NCBI GenBank assembly: GCA_024227475.1
Contig: JAAEUI010000335.1
Span: 16,822-80,821 of the forward strand
Length of the DNA: 64,000 nucleotides
Direction: 5' to 3'
Origin: Paracoccaceae bacterium
Lineage (GTDB): Bacteria; Pseudomonadota; Alphaproteobacteria; Rhodobacterales; Rhodobacteraceae
Shown here: positions 7,549 through 16,593 of the stretch, one piece after another
How the letters are laid out: the number at the start of each line of letters is the position of its first letter
How positions within the stretch are numbered: the stretch's first letter is position 1
Position numbers and translations under genes: made by a program
Notes under the pieces: model-generated
Seen by the model: only the letters and a program-made list of their open reading frames with translations
Databases searched by the model: none
Told to the model about the DNA's origin: nothing

Positions 7549-8805
7549 ATGATCAGGCACGGCACGGCGAATTTTGGTATCTCCGGAACCGACTGGCAGC
7601 AAAAGGTCAACTGGGATCGTTTGCGCAATTATCGGCTGGAACGTGCGCGCGAACGGATGAAGGCCCATGGGCTGGGCGCGATGTTGTGCATGTACGACGA
7701 AAACGTACGCTACATCACCGGCACGCTGACGCCCGGTTGGAACCGACTAAAGCCCGGCCTGCGCTATGCGCTCCTGTGCGGCGACGGGGCGCCTGTGCTG
7801 TTCGAGCAGGGCGATATCGGTATGCAGATCAAACGCCATGCGCCCTGGATACCAGAGGAGAACGTCCGCTATTCCTATGCCTGGATAAAGGGCGCCGCAG
7901 GTTCGGCTTCGAACCAGCAGGTAACCAAATTCACCAATGCCCTCAAGGAAGAGATGAAACGTTTTGGAGTCGCCGGAGAAAAGCTCGGCGTCGATTTCGT
8001 TGACATCAACATGATCGGGGCGTTCGAGGCTGCCGGCATCGAGTGGGTCGATGGTATGACGCCGATGATGGAGGCGCGCGCTGTCAAGAACGTGGACGAG
8101 CAAGAATGCATGCGCATCGTCGCGGCAATCGGTGATGCCGCACATTGGGAGACGATGAAATTCCTCAAGCCAGGGATCACCGAGAACCAGGTGACCGCGC
8201 ATATCATGGAGTTCCTTTACAATATTCCCGGGATGGAAGATGTCGAGGACGTGATCGTCTCTTCGGGCCCTAACACCTGGCCGAACTGGCGCAATTTCAC
8301 CGACCGCATCATCCAACCTGGTGATATCGTTTTCATGGATCTCGCAGCTCTGACCTGGAACGGCTACAAGTCGTGCTACTACCGTACATATTGCGTCGGA
8401 AAGCATCCAACCCAGGAGATGAACGACATCTACGAGACCGCACTGGGCTGGCTTTACGATTCAATCGAAGCCGTCAAGGTCGGGACAACCACCCGCGAGA
8501 TCGCCTCGAAATGGCCTTCGGCGAAGGAAGCGTGGGGATACGAAGAGGAAGACCAGGCGGCCGCGAACCTCTGGGGCCATGGGCTGGGGTTGGCGCAGTA
8601 CGATCCGCCGGTGATCTCGCGCATCTGGTCGCTTGACCACCCGGTCGAAATCCAGCCTGGCATGGTTTTTGCTCTGGAAACGCAGCACGGTATACCGTTC
8701 AAGTTCGGCGTGCGGATCGAGGAGATGCTAATTGTCCACGAGAACGAAACCGAGATCATCTCGAACTTCCAGGTCGACAAGATCACTGTCGTCGACCCGA
8801 TGTAA
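7549..8805 (+). CDS. M24 'pita-bread' family protein (creatinase/aminopeptidase P fold) with altered metal site
   Basis: A 418-residue protein with a creatinase-type N-terminal domain and a C-terminal M24 pita-bread domain. The usual dimetal ligands of M24 peptidases are Asp, Asp, His, Glu, Glu. Here Asp264 (VFMDLAAL), His344 (GHGLGLAQ), Glu377 (VFALETQHG) and Glu391 (GVRIEEM) are present, but the second Asp is replaced by Cys276 (GYKSCYYRTY instead of GYxxDxTRT). The usual 'HE' after the His loop reads YD. The fold also hosts non-peptidases (creatinase, the DMSP lyase DddP), so a hydrolase or lyase acting on a small molecule is as likely as a peptidase. It is not close enough to DddP for me to assign that role. 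It is followed after 33 nt by the dikinase-like gene. Confidence 0.8.
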   Translation: MIRHGTANFGISGTDWQQKVNWDRLRNYRLERARERMKAHGLGAMLCMYDENVRYITGTLTPGWNRLKPGLRYALLCGDGAPVLFEQGDIGMQIKRHAPWIPEENVRYSYAWIKGAAGSASNQQVTKFTNALKEEMKRFGVAGEKLGVDFVDINMIGAFEAAGIEWVDGMTPMMEARAVKNVDEQECMRIVAAIGDAAHWETMKFLKPGITENQVTAHIMEFLYNIPGMEDVEDVIVSSGPNTWPNWRNFTDRIIQPGDIVFMDLAALTWNGYKSCYYRTYCVGKHPTQEMNDIYETALGWLYDSIEAVKVGTTTREIASKWPSAKEAWGYEEEDQAAANLWGHGLGLAQYDPPVISRIWSLDHPVEIQPGMVFALETQHGIPFKFGVRIEEMLIVHENETEIISNFQVDKITVVDPM

Positions 8806-8838
8806 CCCGCCTGCCCAGATCCGTCGGAACGATTTTCC

Positions 8839-10131
8839 ATGATCACAGACACATTCATCGTCGCGTTGAGCGACCCTGCCGCGGCGGACGCAGACCGGTT
8901 TGGACCGAAGGCGGCCAATCAGGCGGCGCTGGCCCACGCCGGTCTTCCAACGCCAGGCGGGTTTTGCCTGAGCGCGCAGGCCTACAACGCGCAGATTGCT
9001 GCGCTGGGGCTGGCGAAGGATGCCGAAAAAGCGGTGACGCTGGAGTTCATGGAGGCGCGGCCCTTCATCTCGAAAGTCCGGATAGGAATGTTCGACGCAA
9101 CGATTACCGATGAGGTCCTGCAACCACTGCTCGGCGCCTACCGCGCTCTGGTTGGCGATACTGGAATGTCCGTCGCCGTGCGGTCGTCTTCGTTGATGGA
9201 AGATACCGAAGGGTCGTCTTTTGCTGGCCAGTTCCAAACATTCCTCGGTATCGAAAACGAGACTGATTTCCTGACTGCCGTGCGCGCCTGCTGGGGCGCG
9301 CTGTGGTCGTCGCGGGCTCTGCGCTACATGGAAGGGCACGACATTTCGGCGGCAGATACAGCGATGGCCGTGCTGGTGCAGCCCCTGATCGAGGCAATCG
9401 CGTCGGGTGGTGGCATCAGCCGAACAGCACATGGGGGCATGTCGGTATCCGCCACCTGGGGCCTTGGTGAGGCCATCGCCCAGGGCGAAGTAGTGCCCGA
9501 CCGGTATGACCTGGACCAGCATGGCACAATAGCTGAGACCGTCGCCGGGCGAAAATTTCATTCCGTCCGGTGCCAGCATCACCACACGGGCCCCGCGGCC
9601 CATGCTGTGCCGCAAGATCAGGTGTCCGAACCCTGCCTGAGTGTCGCCCGGGTGCTCGAACTTGCCGGTATGATGAAAACCGCCGAGGCGATGATGGGAG
9701 GTCCGGTCGAGGTCGAATGGGCGATGGACGAAGCCGGCATCAAGATGCTGCAAGCCCGGCCCTTGCATGTCGAGTCGGCGCCCGTGCCAGACGAACTATG
9801 GCAACGCCATCCTGGCATCAAGGGCCACCCGGGCGGAATCGGCTGGGGATCGGGCCGGGCCTGCGTTATCAATTGCGAGTGCGAATTGGGACGAGTCGCG
9901 CCGGGTGATGTGCTGGTCACGACTGTGGCAGGCCCCGCACTAAGCCAGATCCTGCCGCGTGTTGCGGGCATAGTGGCCGAGCTTGGCGGCAGCACATCGC
10001 ACCTTGCCTCTTTGGCGCGCGAGCGTGGAATTCCGATGGTGCTGGGAGCGCTTGATGCGACCAGCCGGATACCGGATGGCGGTCAGGTGGCTGTGGACGG
10101 GGTCACAGGCGTAGTGCGCTGGCAATCCTGA
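8839..10131 (+). CDS. Short PEP-synthase/dikinase-like phosphotransferase (ATP-grasp plus swivelling His domain)
   Basis: A 430-residue protein with two of the three domains of PEP synthase. Residues ~10-320 form the PPDK-type ATP-binding domain (AVRSSSLMEDTEGSSFAGQFQTFL, then ATWGLGEAIAQGEVVPD and EWAMDEAGIKMLQARP). Residues ~350-430 are the swivelling phosphohistidine domain with GGSTSHLASLARERGIPMVLG, where His388 should carry the phosphate. The C-terminal PEP/pyruvate-binding barrel is missing, so it cannot be an ordinary PEP synthase. Relatives with this reduced layout, such as phenylphosphate synthase subunits and rifampin phosphotransferase, phosphorylate other acceptors from ATP. The acceptor is unknown; it could be a partner protein or the compound handled by the M24 enzyme upstream, with which it appears co-transcribed. 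Confidence 0.8.
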   Translation: MITDTFIVALSDPAAADADRFGPKAANQAALAHAGLPTPGGFCLSAQAYNAQIAALGLAKDAEKAVTLEFMEARPFISKVRIGMFDATITDEVLQPLLGAYRALVGDTGMSVAVRSSSLMEDTEGSSFAGQFQTFLGIENETDFLTAVRACWGALWSSRALRYMEGHDISAADTAMAVLVQPLIEAIASGGGISRTAHGGMSVSATWGLGEAIAQGEVVPDRYDLDQHGTIAETVAGRKFHSVRCQHHHTGPAAHAVPQDQVSEPCLSVARVLELAGMMKTAEAMMGGPVEVEWAMDEAGIKMLQARPLHVESAPVPDELWQRHPGIKGHPGGIGWGSGRACVINCECELGRVAPGDVLVTTVAGPALSQILPRVAGIVAELGGSTSHLASLARERGIPMVLGALDATSRIPDGGQVAVDGVTGVVRWQS

Positions 10132-10230
10132 GGCAGTTTTCAGGGCGATTTTTGACATCACTCGTTTTGCCTGCACCGCTGCTATTGCTGATTATCATTG
10201 ATCTCGCAATGAGGTAGAACGCGGGCAAGC

Positions 10231-11133
10231 CTATTTTTGGCTTTCCGACCCGTAAGTTTCTTTCACATGCTCGCGCAGGTCCTTAACAAAGGTGTGGGTG
10301 ATTTTCGAACGGGTCTGCGCGGCGGGGAAAAGCAGGCCGTATTCATAGCGGATCGATGGTTTGAAAGGTCGCGCGATGACGCGGTCTCCGTAATCGTTTG
10401 CAACAAACGGGTGAACGATCGAAACACCAAGCCCCTTGGCAACCAAGTTAGTCGCCAGAAGGCTCGATGGCGCTTCGACGGTCAGCGAGCGCTTGACACC
10501 CAGATTGCCGAACAATTCATCCGTCTGATAGCGTAGTATCGAACCGGAACTGAGCGAGATGAAAGCGCATTCGGCCAGATCTTCAGCCAATATCTCGGAT
10601 TTGGCGGCGAGCGGGTGGCCAATGGGCAGTACACATACACCTTCGGCGGAAAACAGGTCTTCAACGTCGATGCCCTGGCAATTAATCGGCAGCGTGGCAA
10701 TGCCGAAATCGAATTGCGCACCTTCGATTGCCTCTTCGACCTCCAGGCGACCGCCCATTTTGACCGAGATCTTAACGTTTCGATATCGCTTTTTGACCGA
10801 AGCGATGACTTCCGGCAACAGACCGTAGGCAAGTGACGGCATAGCGATGATCCTCAGCGCGCCGGTTTGCAGCGTACGAATGTCGTGTGCCGTGGCTGTA
10901 ATCTGATCGATCGAGGACAAGAGCTTGCCGACCACATCATAGAACTGCTGCCCTTCGGGGGTTATCCGTAAACGGCCGTGTTGACGGTCGAAGATATTCA
11001 GACCAAGTTCTGTCTCGAGCCGGGATATCAGCCGACTGACCGCGGACTGGGTCAGACCGAGCAACTCGCCCGCCTGCGAGGTGGTCCCGCTGGCGATGAC
11101 GGCGCGTAGTGCCTCTAGCTGCCTTAGCTTCAT
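10231..11133 (-). CDS. LysR family transcriptional regulator
   Basis: A 300-residue LysR-type regulator. The winged helix-turn-helix occupies residues ~1-60 (LRQLEALRAVIASGTTSQAGELLGLTQSAVSRLISRLE), followed by the periplasmic-binding-protein-like effector domain (residues ~90-290). It is convergent with the dikinase-like gene (99-nt gap) and divergent from the tctB-tctA-tctC operon starting at 11365. The divergent placement makes the TTT operon its most likely target, activated by an imported organic acid or a metabolite of it. Confidence 0.9.
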   Translation of the reverse strand: MKLRQLEALRAVIASGTTSQAGELLGLTQSAVSRLISRLETELGLNIFDRQHGRLRITPEGQQFYDVVGKLLSSIDQITATAHDIRTLQTGALRIIAMPSLAYGLLPEVIASVKKRYRNVKISVKMGGRLEVEEAIEGAQFDFGIATLPINCQGIDVEDLFSAEGVCVLPIGHPLAAKSEILAEDLAECAFISLSSGSILRYQTDELFGNLGVKRSLTVEAPSSLLATNLVAKGLGVSIVHPFVANDYGDRVIARPFKPSIRYEYGLLFPAAQTRSKITHTFVKDLREHVKETYGSESQK

Positions 11134-11174
11134 ATTGCGACCAATCGCGATTTTTCATATGCTGCCAACGCAAT

Positions 11175-11204
11175 CCTACTATGAAAAAGTAACATAATGG
11201 TAGG
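11175..11204. promoter_or_regulatory. Candidate LysR operator
   Basis: In the 231-bp divergent region between lysR and tctB, inverted CCTAC and GTAGG arms enclose an AT-rich centre containing an AT-N11-AT pattern. LysR regulators typically bind T-N11-A within an interrupted palindrome. The arms are only 5 bp, so this is suggestive only. Confidence 0.3.
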
Positions 11205-11364
11205 TCCAATTTGAATTTTAATTCATTCAGCCGGAGCCCTACGGTGAACCGCAACACGCTTCGCTTTGCCGAGACGTGGGCCAAATCTGTGTTTGAGACG
11301 GTGACCGCCCAGGCGGTTCAAGGCAAAGGCAGCAGCAAACAGGTCAACAGGGGAGGCCCAGGCA

Positions 11365-11910
11365 ATGCCACCGCCAGATGAGACCGCGGACACCGGTACA
11401 GAGCAGGCACGCCGCCTGAATTTTAACAGCGTTTTCGGTGGTCTATTCGTGGCGCTCTCGGCGGTTTTACTCCTGATCATCCCCGACCAGATCGAAAAAC
11501 CGTTGATTATTTTCGCAGCCAACCAGAACGATCTGAAGCCGTCGCTTTTCCCACAACTTGTGGCCGTCGGGTTCGGCGGGCTTGGCATCTGGCTATTCTT
11601 CAAGAGTTTTTCAATACGGGAACGCAACGAACTCAGGGGTCTCAGACTCCCAGCGATCGTCAACATATCAGTGACCCTGCTGGCGATGCTGTTATACGGC
11701 CCACTGATGGTGAGCGTGGGTTTCGTCGTTGCCAGTGCGCTGCTTATTGGTTTTCTGTCGACCTTTTTCGGCAACCGGAATTACCTGTTAACCGCAGCGA
11801 TCGCCGTAGCAGTTCCGGTTACGATGTTCTTTGTCTTCACGAAGCTTCTGGCGACATATCTACCGCCGTTTCCAATAGATACCGTGCTGACACGACTTTA
11901 CCTCCTGTAG
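11365..11910 (+). CDS. tctB: TTT transporter small permease (TctB family)
   Basis: 181 residues with four hydrophobic helices (FGGLFVALSAVLLLIIP, the FPQLVAVGFGGLGIWLFF region, IVNISVTLLAMLLYGPL with SVGFVVASALLIGFL, and AAIAVAVPVTMFFVFTKLL). The start is supported by a GGGGAGG ribosome binding site 7-8 nt upstream. The gene order here is tctB-tctA-tctC, different from the tctC-tctB-tctA order at 2210-5468, so the two systems are not recent duplicates. It is the first gene of the operon divergent from lysR. Confidence 0.88.
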   Translation: MPPPDETADTGTEQARRLNFNSVFGGLFVALSAVLLLIIPDQIEKPLIIFAANQNDLKPSLFPQLVAVGFGGLGIWLFFKSFSIRERNELRGLRLPAIVNISVTLLAMLLYGPLMVSVGFVVASALLIGFLSTFFGNRNYLLTAAIAVAVPVTMFFVFTKLLATYLPPFPIDTVLTRLYLL

Positions 11911-11939
11911 ATCAGGGCGCCAAAAGAGGGCAAAAAGCG

Positions 11940-13451
11940 ATGTGGGACAGTTTCATTCAGGGTTTGGAATTGGCCATGCGCTGGGACACCTTCGCGATGA
12001 TGAGCGTCGGTCTGATCCTGGGCATGTTCGTTGGCGCACTACCGGGCTTTACCACGGTGATGGCGATGGCCATCCTTCTGCCACTGTCATTTTTTCTTGA
12101 TCCGTTGATCGGCATCCCCTTCTTGCTGGGTGTCTACAAAGGGGGCATTTACGGCGGCAGCATACCGGCTATCCTTGTGTCAATGCCCGGAACCGGCGCG
12201 GCGGTGGCCACCACATTCGATGGCCCGGCGCTGACCAAAAAACGTAAAGCCCGAAAGGCGCTGGAGATCGCGCTGTATTCTTCGGTTTTCGGCGATCTTT
12301 CTTCCGATATCGTAACCATCCTCTTTATCGGACCAATTGCGCTGATCGCACTGATGTTCGGGCCCCCGGAACTGATGGCTATCCTGTTTCTGGCGCTGAT
12401 CGTGATTTCGGCAACCTCGTCGGGCGTTTTCGTCAAGGGTTTGCTGATGATGTGCCTAGGGCTTTTTCTCGGTCTTGTGGGACAGGATCCCATCGGCGCG
12501 CTGTCGCGTTTTACATTTGATATCTTTGCCTTCCGGGCCGGTATCCCGCTGTTGCCGATGCTGATCGGTGTCTATGCGCTGCCGGAAATTCTCATCGCGG
12601 TTGAGAATAAGACGGTTGGCGTCATCCGCCAGAATATCCGTGCCCGCGAGGGAGGGCGGCTGACTTTCGCTGAGTTTCGGGGCTGTTTTCGGTCCATCTG
12701 TCGGTCGACTATGATTGGCACTGGTATCGGAATGATTCCGGGGTTGGGCCAAGTTGTCGCCGCGTTCATGGGTTATGCGGCGGCCAAGAACGCCTCGAAG
12801 ACACCCGAAGAGTTCGGCAAGGGCAAGCTTGAAGGCGTCGCCGCCGCAGAGGCCGCCAACAATGCGGTCAACGGGCCAACGCTCGTGCCGCTTCTGACAT
12901 TGGGCATTCCGGGCGACAACATAACAGTGATCCTGATCGGTGCCTTCATCGCCCAGGGCATGCGGCCCGGCCCACAACTGATGGTCGAACAGGGCCCACT
13001 GGTCTTTGCCATCCTAGTGGCCATGGTATTTGCCAACCTCCTTTTTCTGGTCATCGGCTATTTCGCGATCCCGCTTTTCGCGCTGGTGGTGACCATCCGG
13101 CGGTCGATCCTGCTACCGCTGACTGTGGTCTTTGCCTTTGCTGGCTCATACGTGACGCGTTCGGACCCGCTGGACTTGGTTATTCTGGCGCTCTTCGGCG
13201 CATTCGGCTATCTGGCTAAAAAACTCTCTTTTGATGTGACCCCGATGGTGATGGCATTCATTCTTGGCAAAGAACTGGAATACTCGTTCGGCCAGACCAT
13301 GGTTCTAGCGCAGGGGAACCTTCTGAACTACGTATTTCTGGAGCGCCCGATAACCGCAGTCATCCTGGTGGCAACGCCGGTTCTCAGCTTTCTGCTTTGG
13401 CGCAAAAGCAAGCGCATGCGCGCCGAATTCGCTGTAGATGACGTAGGATAG
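11940..13451 (+). CDS. tctA: TTT transporter large permease (TctA family)
   Basis: A 503-residue integral membrane protein with the TctA signatures GALPGFTTVMAMAILLPL, SIPAILVSMPGTGAAVATTFDG, GMIPGLGQVVAAFMGYA and LTLGIPGDNITVILIGAFIAQG. About 11 membrane segments can be seen. It starts 29 nt after tctB with an AGAGGG ribosome binding site. It forms the channel of the second TTT system in the window; its sequence is only distantly like the TctA at 2210-3709, consistent with a different substrate. Confidence 0.92.
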   Translation: MWDSFIQGLELAMRWDTFAMMSVGLILGMFVGALPGFTTVMAMAILLPLSFFLDPLIGIPFLLGVYKGGIYGGSIPAILVSMPGTGAAVATTFDGPALTKKRKARKALEIALYSSVFGDLSSDIVTILFIGPIALIALMFGPPELMAILFLALIVISATSSGVFVKGLLMMCLGLFLGLVGQDPIGALSRFTFDIFAFRAGIPLLPMLIGVYALPEILIAVENKTVGVIRQNIRAREGGRLTFAEFRGCFRSICRSTMIGTGIGMIPGLGQVVAAFMGYAAAKNASKTPEEFGKGKLEGVAAAEAANNAVNGPTLVPLLTLGIPGDNITVILIGAFIAQGMRPGPQLMVEQGPLVFAILVAMVFANLLFLVIGYFAIPLFALVVTIRRSILLPLTVVFAFAGSYVTRSDPLDLVILALFGAFGYLAKKLSFDVTPMVMAFILGKELEYSFGQTMVLAQGNLLNYVFLERPITAVILVATPVLSFLLWRKSKRMRAEFAVDDVG

Positions 13452-13819
13452 TGTCATCCGCCCCAAGTCAATTAACAACACAGTTCATATCACTCAAAAA
13501 CCCAAGGTCTTGCCGCCGGTGAAATGGGGAAGCATCCCTCTGGAAGGCTCGGTGCTTACCAGCCTACGCGCCCGGCGGGACAGATAACTTTCGGTGTGTG
13601 GATTGGTGGTGCAGGTTCCGACTCCAGACAAACGAAAATTGACTTATTTTCCGCGAGATTCAGCGAACATGGCGGCACCTTTCTTAAGCAAAAGATGTCT
13701 TTTCGTCATAGAGTCAGGTGGTTTATGAATTTTCTTTCATAGGCCATCCCTTTTAGCATTTCCGCATCCGTGAATAATAAAACAATGGTTCTACCAATCA
13801 AACCTGGGAGGTTCTGACT
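13452..13819. other. Gap between tctA and tctC, no gene seen
   Basis: No coding sequence is supported here. Near the right end an AT-rich stem (TATGAA/TTCATA, 13724-13741) and an imperfect palindrome around GGTTCTACC precede tctC. The length of the gap and these elements suggest that tctC has its own promoter, which would let the binding protein be made in excess of the permease. Confidence 0.35.
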
Positions 13820-14773
13820 ATGATGTTCCGAAAAATTTTCACGCTAATCCTTGGCACCGCAGTTGTGTTCGGCCTTGGCTTAGGGGTTGCCCAAGCAGAT
13901 GATTTCCCAGAAAAGCCGATCACGTTGATTCTGCCATTGGGCGCCGGTGGCTCGCATGACCGCAACGCGCGTGTCTTCACCAGCACGATCCCCACCTACC
14001 TGGGCAACGCGATAATCGTCAAGCTAATGCCGGGTGCAAGCGGCCAGACCGGTACGGCGGCCGCGGCCTCTGCAAAACCCGACGGGTATACGCTGTTGTT
14101 CACCCACAACTATTTCGACCAGTTACAGCAGCACGTGGTCAAACTGCCTTATGACACCAACAAGGACTTCATCTCGGTCGCACAGTTGAATTCCAATGAT
14201 GCCTCTTTCATTGTGAATTCCGACAGTCCTTTCAACTCACTGGCCGATCTTGTCGATCATGCGAAGGCAAACCCCGGCGCGTTAAAATTTGCGCATAGCG
14301 GCGTCTGGGGTGCGGTACACGTTCCTGCCGTCCGTTTCTTCAAGGAAGCAGGCATTGATGTGACGCTGGTGCCATATAAAGGCGGCGGACCGGCGATGGC
14401 GGGGTTCCTGGCTGGTGACGCCGATTTTACCATGCAGTTTCCGTCGACCATCCTTGGCCAGGGCGACAAAGTACGTGTTCTGGCAAGCGGAGCCTCAGGG
14501 TTGTTTGAGGGCGTGCCATCGTTTGGCGAGCTTGGATATACTGAAGATATCGGCTCGATGCGCCGCATCATCATGGCACCGCGCGGCATCCCCGCTGACA
14601 GACTGTCGAAAATCCAGGACGCCTTGGTGGCTATGCAGGACGACAAGACTTACAAGCGGTTGATAAAGGCCATCGGTGAAAACCTGAACTTCGTCAACGG
14701 GCCGGAATACGAAGCGCTCCGCCCAGGCCAAAGCAAAGCATTCAAGGAACTAATCGAAAGCCTGGCGCAGTAA
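13820..14773 (+). CDS. tctC: TTT transporter periplasmic binding protein (TctC family)
   Basis: A 317-residue Bug/TctC protein with a Sec signal peptide (basic MMFRK, hydrophobic core, cleavage near AQA-DD, residues ~1-27). The mature protein begins DFPEKPITLILPLGAGGSHDRNARVF, with PYKGGGPAMAGFLAGDADF as the second ligand-loop motif, followed by the C-terminal lobe. A GGGAGG ribosome binding site precedes the start. It lies 368 bp after tctA. The double-hairpin repeat at 14773-14893 follows immediately after the stop. Confidence 0.9.
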   Translation: MMFRKIFTLILGTAVVFGLGLGVAQADDFPEKPITLILPLGAGGSHDRNARVFTSTIPTYLGNAIIVKLMPGASGQTGTAAAASAKPDGYTLLFTHNYFDQLQQHVVKLPYDTNKDFISVAQLNSNDASFIVNSDSPFNSLADLVDHAKANPGALKFAHSGVWGAVHVPAVRFFKEAGIDVTLVPYKGGGPAMAGFLAGDADFTMQFPSTILGQGDKVRVLASGASGLFEGVPSFGELGYTEDIGSMRRIIMAPRGIPADRLSKIQDALVAMQDDKTYKRLIKAIGENLNFVNGPEYEALRPGQSKAFKELIESLAQ

Positions 14774-14893
14774 TCTAGAGCTTTTCACGAGTTGTTGGAA
14801 TCACCAATGAATCGTGAAAAGCCGTGACACCAGATACCTAAATCAGCATTTCGTGTTCAATCTGGATCAGGTTAAATGTGAAACGCTCTGGAT
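14773..14893. repeat. Double-hairpin palindromic repeat, copy A
   Basis: A 121-bp element with near-identical inverted ends (ATCTAGAGCTTTTCAC and ATCCAGAGCGTTTCAC in inverted sense, 14 of 16 matching). It is made of two hairpins in tandem. The first has a perfect 11-bp stem (14780-14790 with 14812-14822). The second has arms at about 14847-14885. Two more copies with the same build lie at 35097-35216 and 41984-42101. It starts on the last base of the tctC stop codon and may act as its transcript end. Confidence 0.6.
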
Positions 14894-14967
14894 CGGCCTT
14901 CCCAAGTACGGCACCCCCAACGGTTTTGGGGATGCCGTCTGCGTTTGCATCAAGCCGACAAGGTTGA

Positions 14968-15714
14968 TCAGGTATCTTTTGCCACCGGTGGCCAAAGCCG
15001 TTTTCCAACACTTGGCGAGCCCGGTGCATGTACCGTGTAGGTGATGATCTTGTTGGTCCAGACGCGGTCGTCGAGCGCTAGAGACTCATGGCCTTGGAAG
15101 TGCTCCTGCCGTGCCTCCAGGGACAGAAATTCATAAAGAACTGAGTGTTTTGCCCAACCTGCAACTGAAACCAGCTTGCGGGTAGCGATGCACCCCGGCA
15201 TGCGTGACATATGGGGCAGACGATATTGCGCGTACCACGCGGCAAGGTCAAACTCGTCATCAACAGTTCGCGTGCGAAAACTGCCCATTTGGATGGCTGG
15301 CCCTGGTGTGGAGCCCACAACGCGGGCGTGAAATTCGGGGCCGGAGACGAACTCCTCCTGAGTGAAGATGCAGGTTCGGCTGCCCAAACGCAAAGCCAAC
15401 ATACCAACCGCTGGCTCGCCCAGCGAGCCCTGCCACTCGTCAATCCGTGGATCGGCGAAGACGTGCGGCGAAGTGGCTCCAACGAGGATCAGAAACTGCG
15501 TGCCTGTCCCCAGGCCTGTGTCGTCCGCGTGGCGCAGGCGATCATGGATCGCCTGCATCCGCGCGCCGCCGCCGGTGATTTCATAGTGCGCCGCCCAGGC
15601 AACTCCCGGTCGATGCATGATCTCGGGCAGGTGTTGGTCGTGTAGCCATGCCAAATAGTCGTGACGCCCGTTTTCGGCAAGATCATACCAAGTCGCCCAA
15701 ATGCCATTGTCCAT
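14968..15714 (-). CDS. Tandem EthD-like ferredoxin-fold (dimeric alpha-beta barrel) protein
   Basis: A 248-residue protein with two similar halves. Each has the EthD-type pattern of a beta strand with aromatic residues, a helix with a conserved His/Pro (YLAWLHDQHLPEIMHRPGVAWAAHYE at residues ~20-45; YAQYRLPHMSRMPGCIATRKLV at residues ~160-181) and a last strand (FLILVG; SVLYEFLSL). Internal duplication makes a pseudo-dimeric barrel in one chain. Proteins of this class occur in catabolic clusters for ring compounds and ketones, but their reaction is often unknown. It is alone on the minus strand between two plus-strand units. The start has a GGAGATGAG sequence upstream. Confidence 0.7.
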   Translation of the reverse strand: MDNGIWATWYDLAENGRHDYLAWLHDQHLPEIMHRPGVAWAAHYEITGGGARMQAIHDRLRHADDTGLGTGTQFLILVGATSPHVFADPRIDEWQGSLGEPAVGMLALRLGSRTCIFTQEEFVSGPEFHARVVGSTPGPAIQMGSFRTRTVDDEFDLAAWYAQYRLPHMSRMPGCIATRKLVSVAGWAKHSVLYEFLSLEARQEHFQGHESLALDDRVWTNKIITYTVHAPGSPSVGKRLWPPVAKDT

Positions 15715-15924
15715 GTCTCATCTCCGCATGATCGGCCAAGGGCCGGTTTTGGCGTCGCACGGGCCGCCAGAGCCTCAATTGTACCGCCCCGGCACTTCCA
15801 GCCCAAAATTCAAAAACTACCTGAGTCTATGTCTACTCTGAATATGACCCAGCCTCTGCCGCACGGTAAGGTGGCTCAGAAGTGAGTACCCGTGCCCGAG
15901 ATGCCGACCCGTGAGGAGATAACT

Positions 15925-16593
15925 ATGTCGTTGATCCCGATTGTCACTGATGAGGATGCCAACCCCGAACAAGCAGCACTTTTTGCTGGTTGCACCAAAA
16001 TGCTGGGACGTGTTGCAAATGCTCTTCGCGTCGCCTCGCATGCGCCGAAAATCACTCAGGCATTGTTGGGGTTCATGATTCCAGCCTTGCGTGAGGAAGT
16101 GACCGGGGCTTTGAGCGTAAGAATCAAGGCTTTGGCGATCCTCAAGACGTCGATGCTGAACGGCTGCGCTTATTGCATCGGGCACAACACCTCGCTGGGA
16201 CGAGCAGTGGGTTTCTCTGACGAACAGATCCTGGCAATTGAGGGCGACTACAATAACTCGGCCCTGTTTACAGATGCCGAGAAAGCCGCGATTGCCTGGG
16301 CTGAGTGCCTGACGGAAAAAACGTACAGGCAGAATCCCCAGGTGATGGACGAGTTGAAAACGCACTTCAGCAATGAACAAATCGTTGAGATCACTATGGT
16401 CTCGGGCTTCTTCAATTTCTGGAACCGTTTCACCGACGGCTTGCAGGTTGACTTGGAAGCCAAAGAGCAGGTCAGCCTGATCAGAAAGTCTAAGAAAGTA
16501 GATGTAAACGACTATATTACTTACATGCAAGGCACTTGGTGGAACGACGCTCGCCCGATGATGGACGAGAGCGCAGTCTCTTCCGGTTCCTAA
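15925..16593 (+). CDS. Carboxymuconolactone decarboxylase/AhpD-like family protein
   Basis: 222 residues from the ATG at 15925, chosen for the GAGGAG ribosome binding site 7 nt upstream; an in-frame ATG at 15892 lacks one. The AhpD-type redox motif is intact: Cys81-Ala-Tyr-Cys84-Ile-Gly-His87 in the helix LKTSMLNGCAYCIGHNTSLGRAVGF. This CxxCxxH arrangement carries peroxidase/disulfide chemistry in AhpD relatives. The second half (residues ~100-190) continues the all-helical fold and a tryptophan-rich C terminus follows. The partner reductant and substrate are unknown. It is followed by an AEC carrier. Confidence 0.8.
   Translation: MSLIPIVTDEDANPEQAALFAGCTKMLGRVANALRVASHAPKITQALLGFMIPALREEVTGALSVRIKALAILKTSMLNGCAYCIGHNTSLGRAVGFSDEQILAIEGDYNNSALFTDAEKAAIAWAECLTEKTYRQNPQVMDELKTHFSNEQIVEITMVSGFFNFWNRFTDGLQVDLEAKEQVSLIRKSKKVDVNDYITYMQGTWWNDARPMMDESAVSSGS

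Noticed and set aside
7549..8805. Naming the M24 protein DddP (DMSP lyase)
   Set aside because: The fold is shared, but the DddP-specific N-terminal region and the second metal-binding Asp are missing and overall resemblance is low.
8839..10131. Annotation as PEP synthase or pyruvate phosphate dikinase
   Set aside because: The C-terminal PEP/pyruvate-binding barrel with its catalytic Cys is absent, so the named reactions are not possible for this chain alone.
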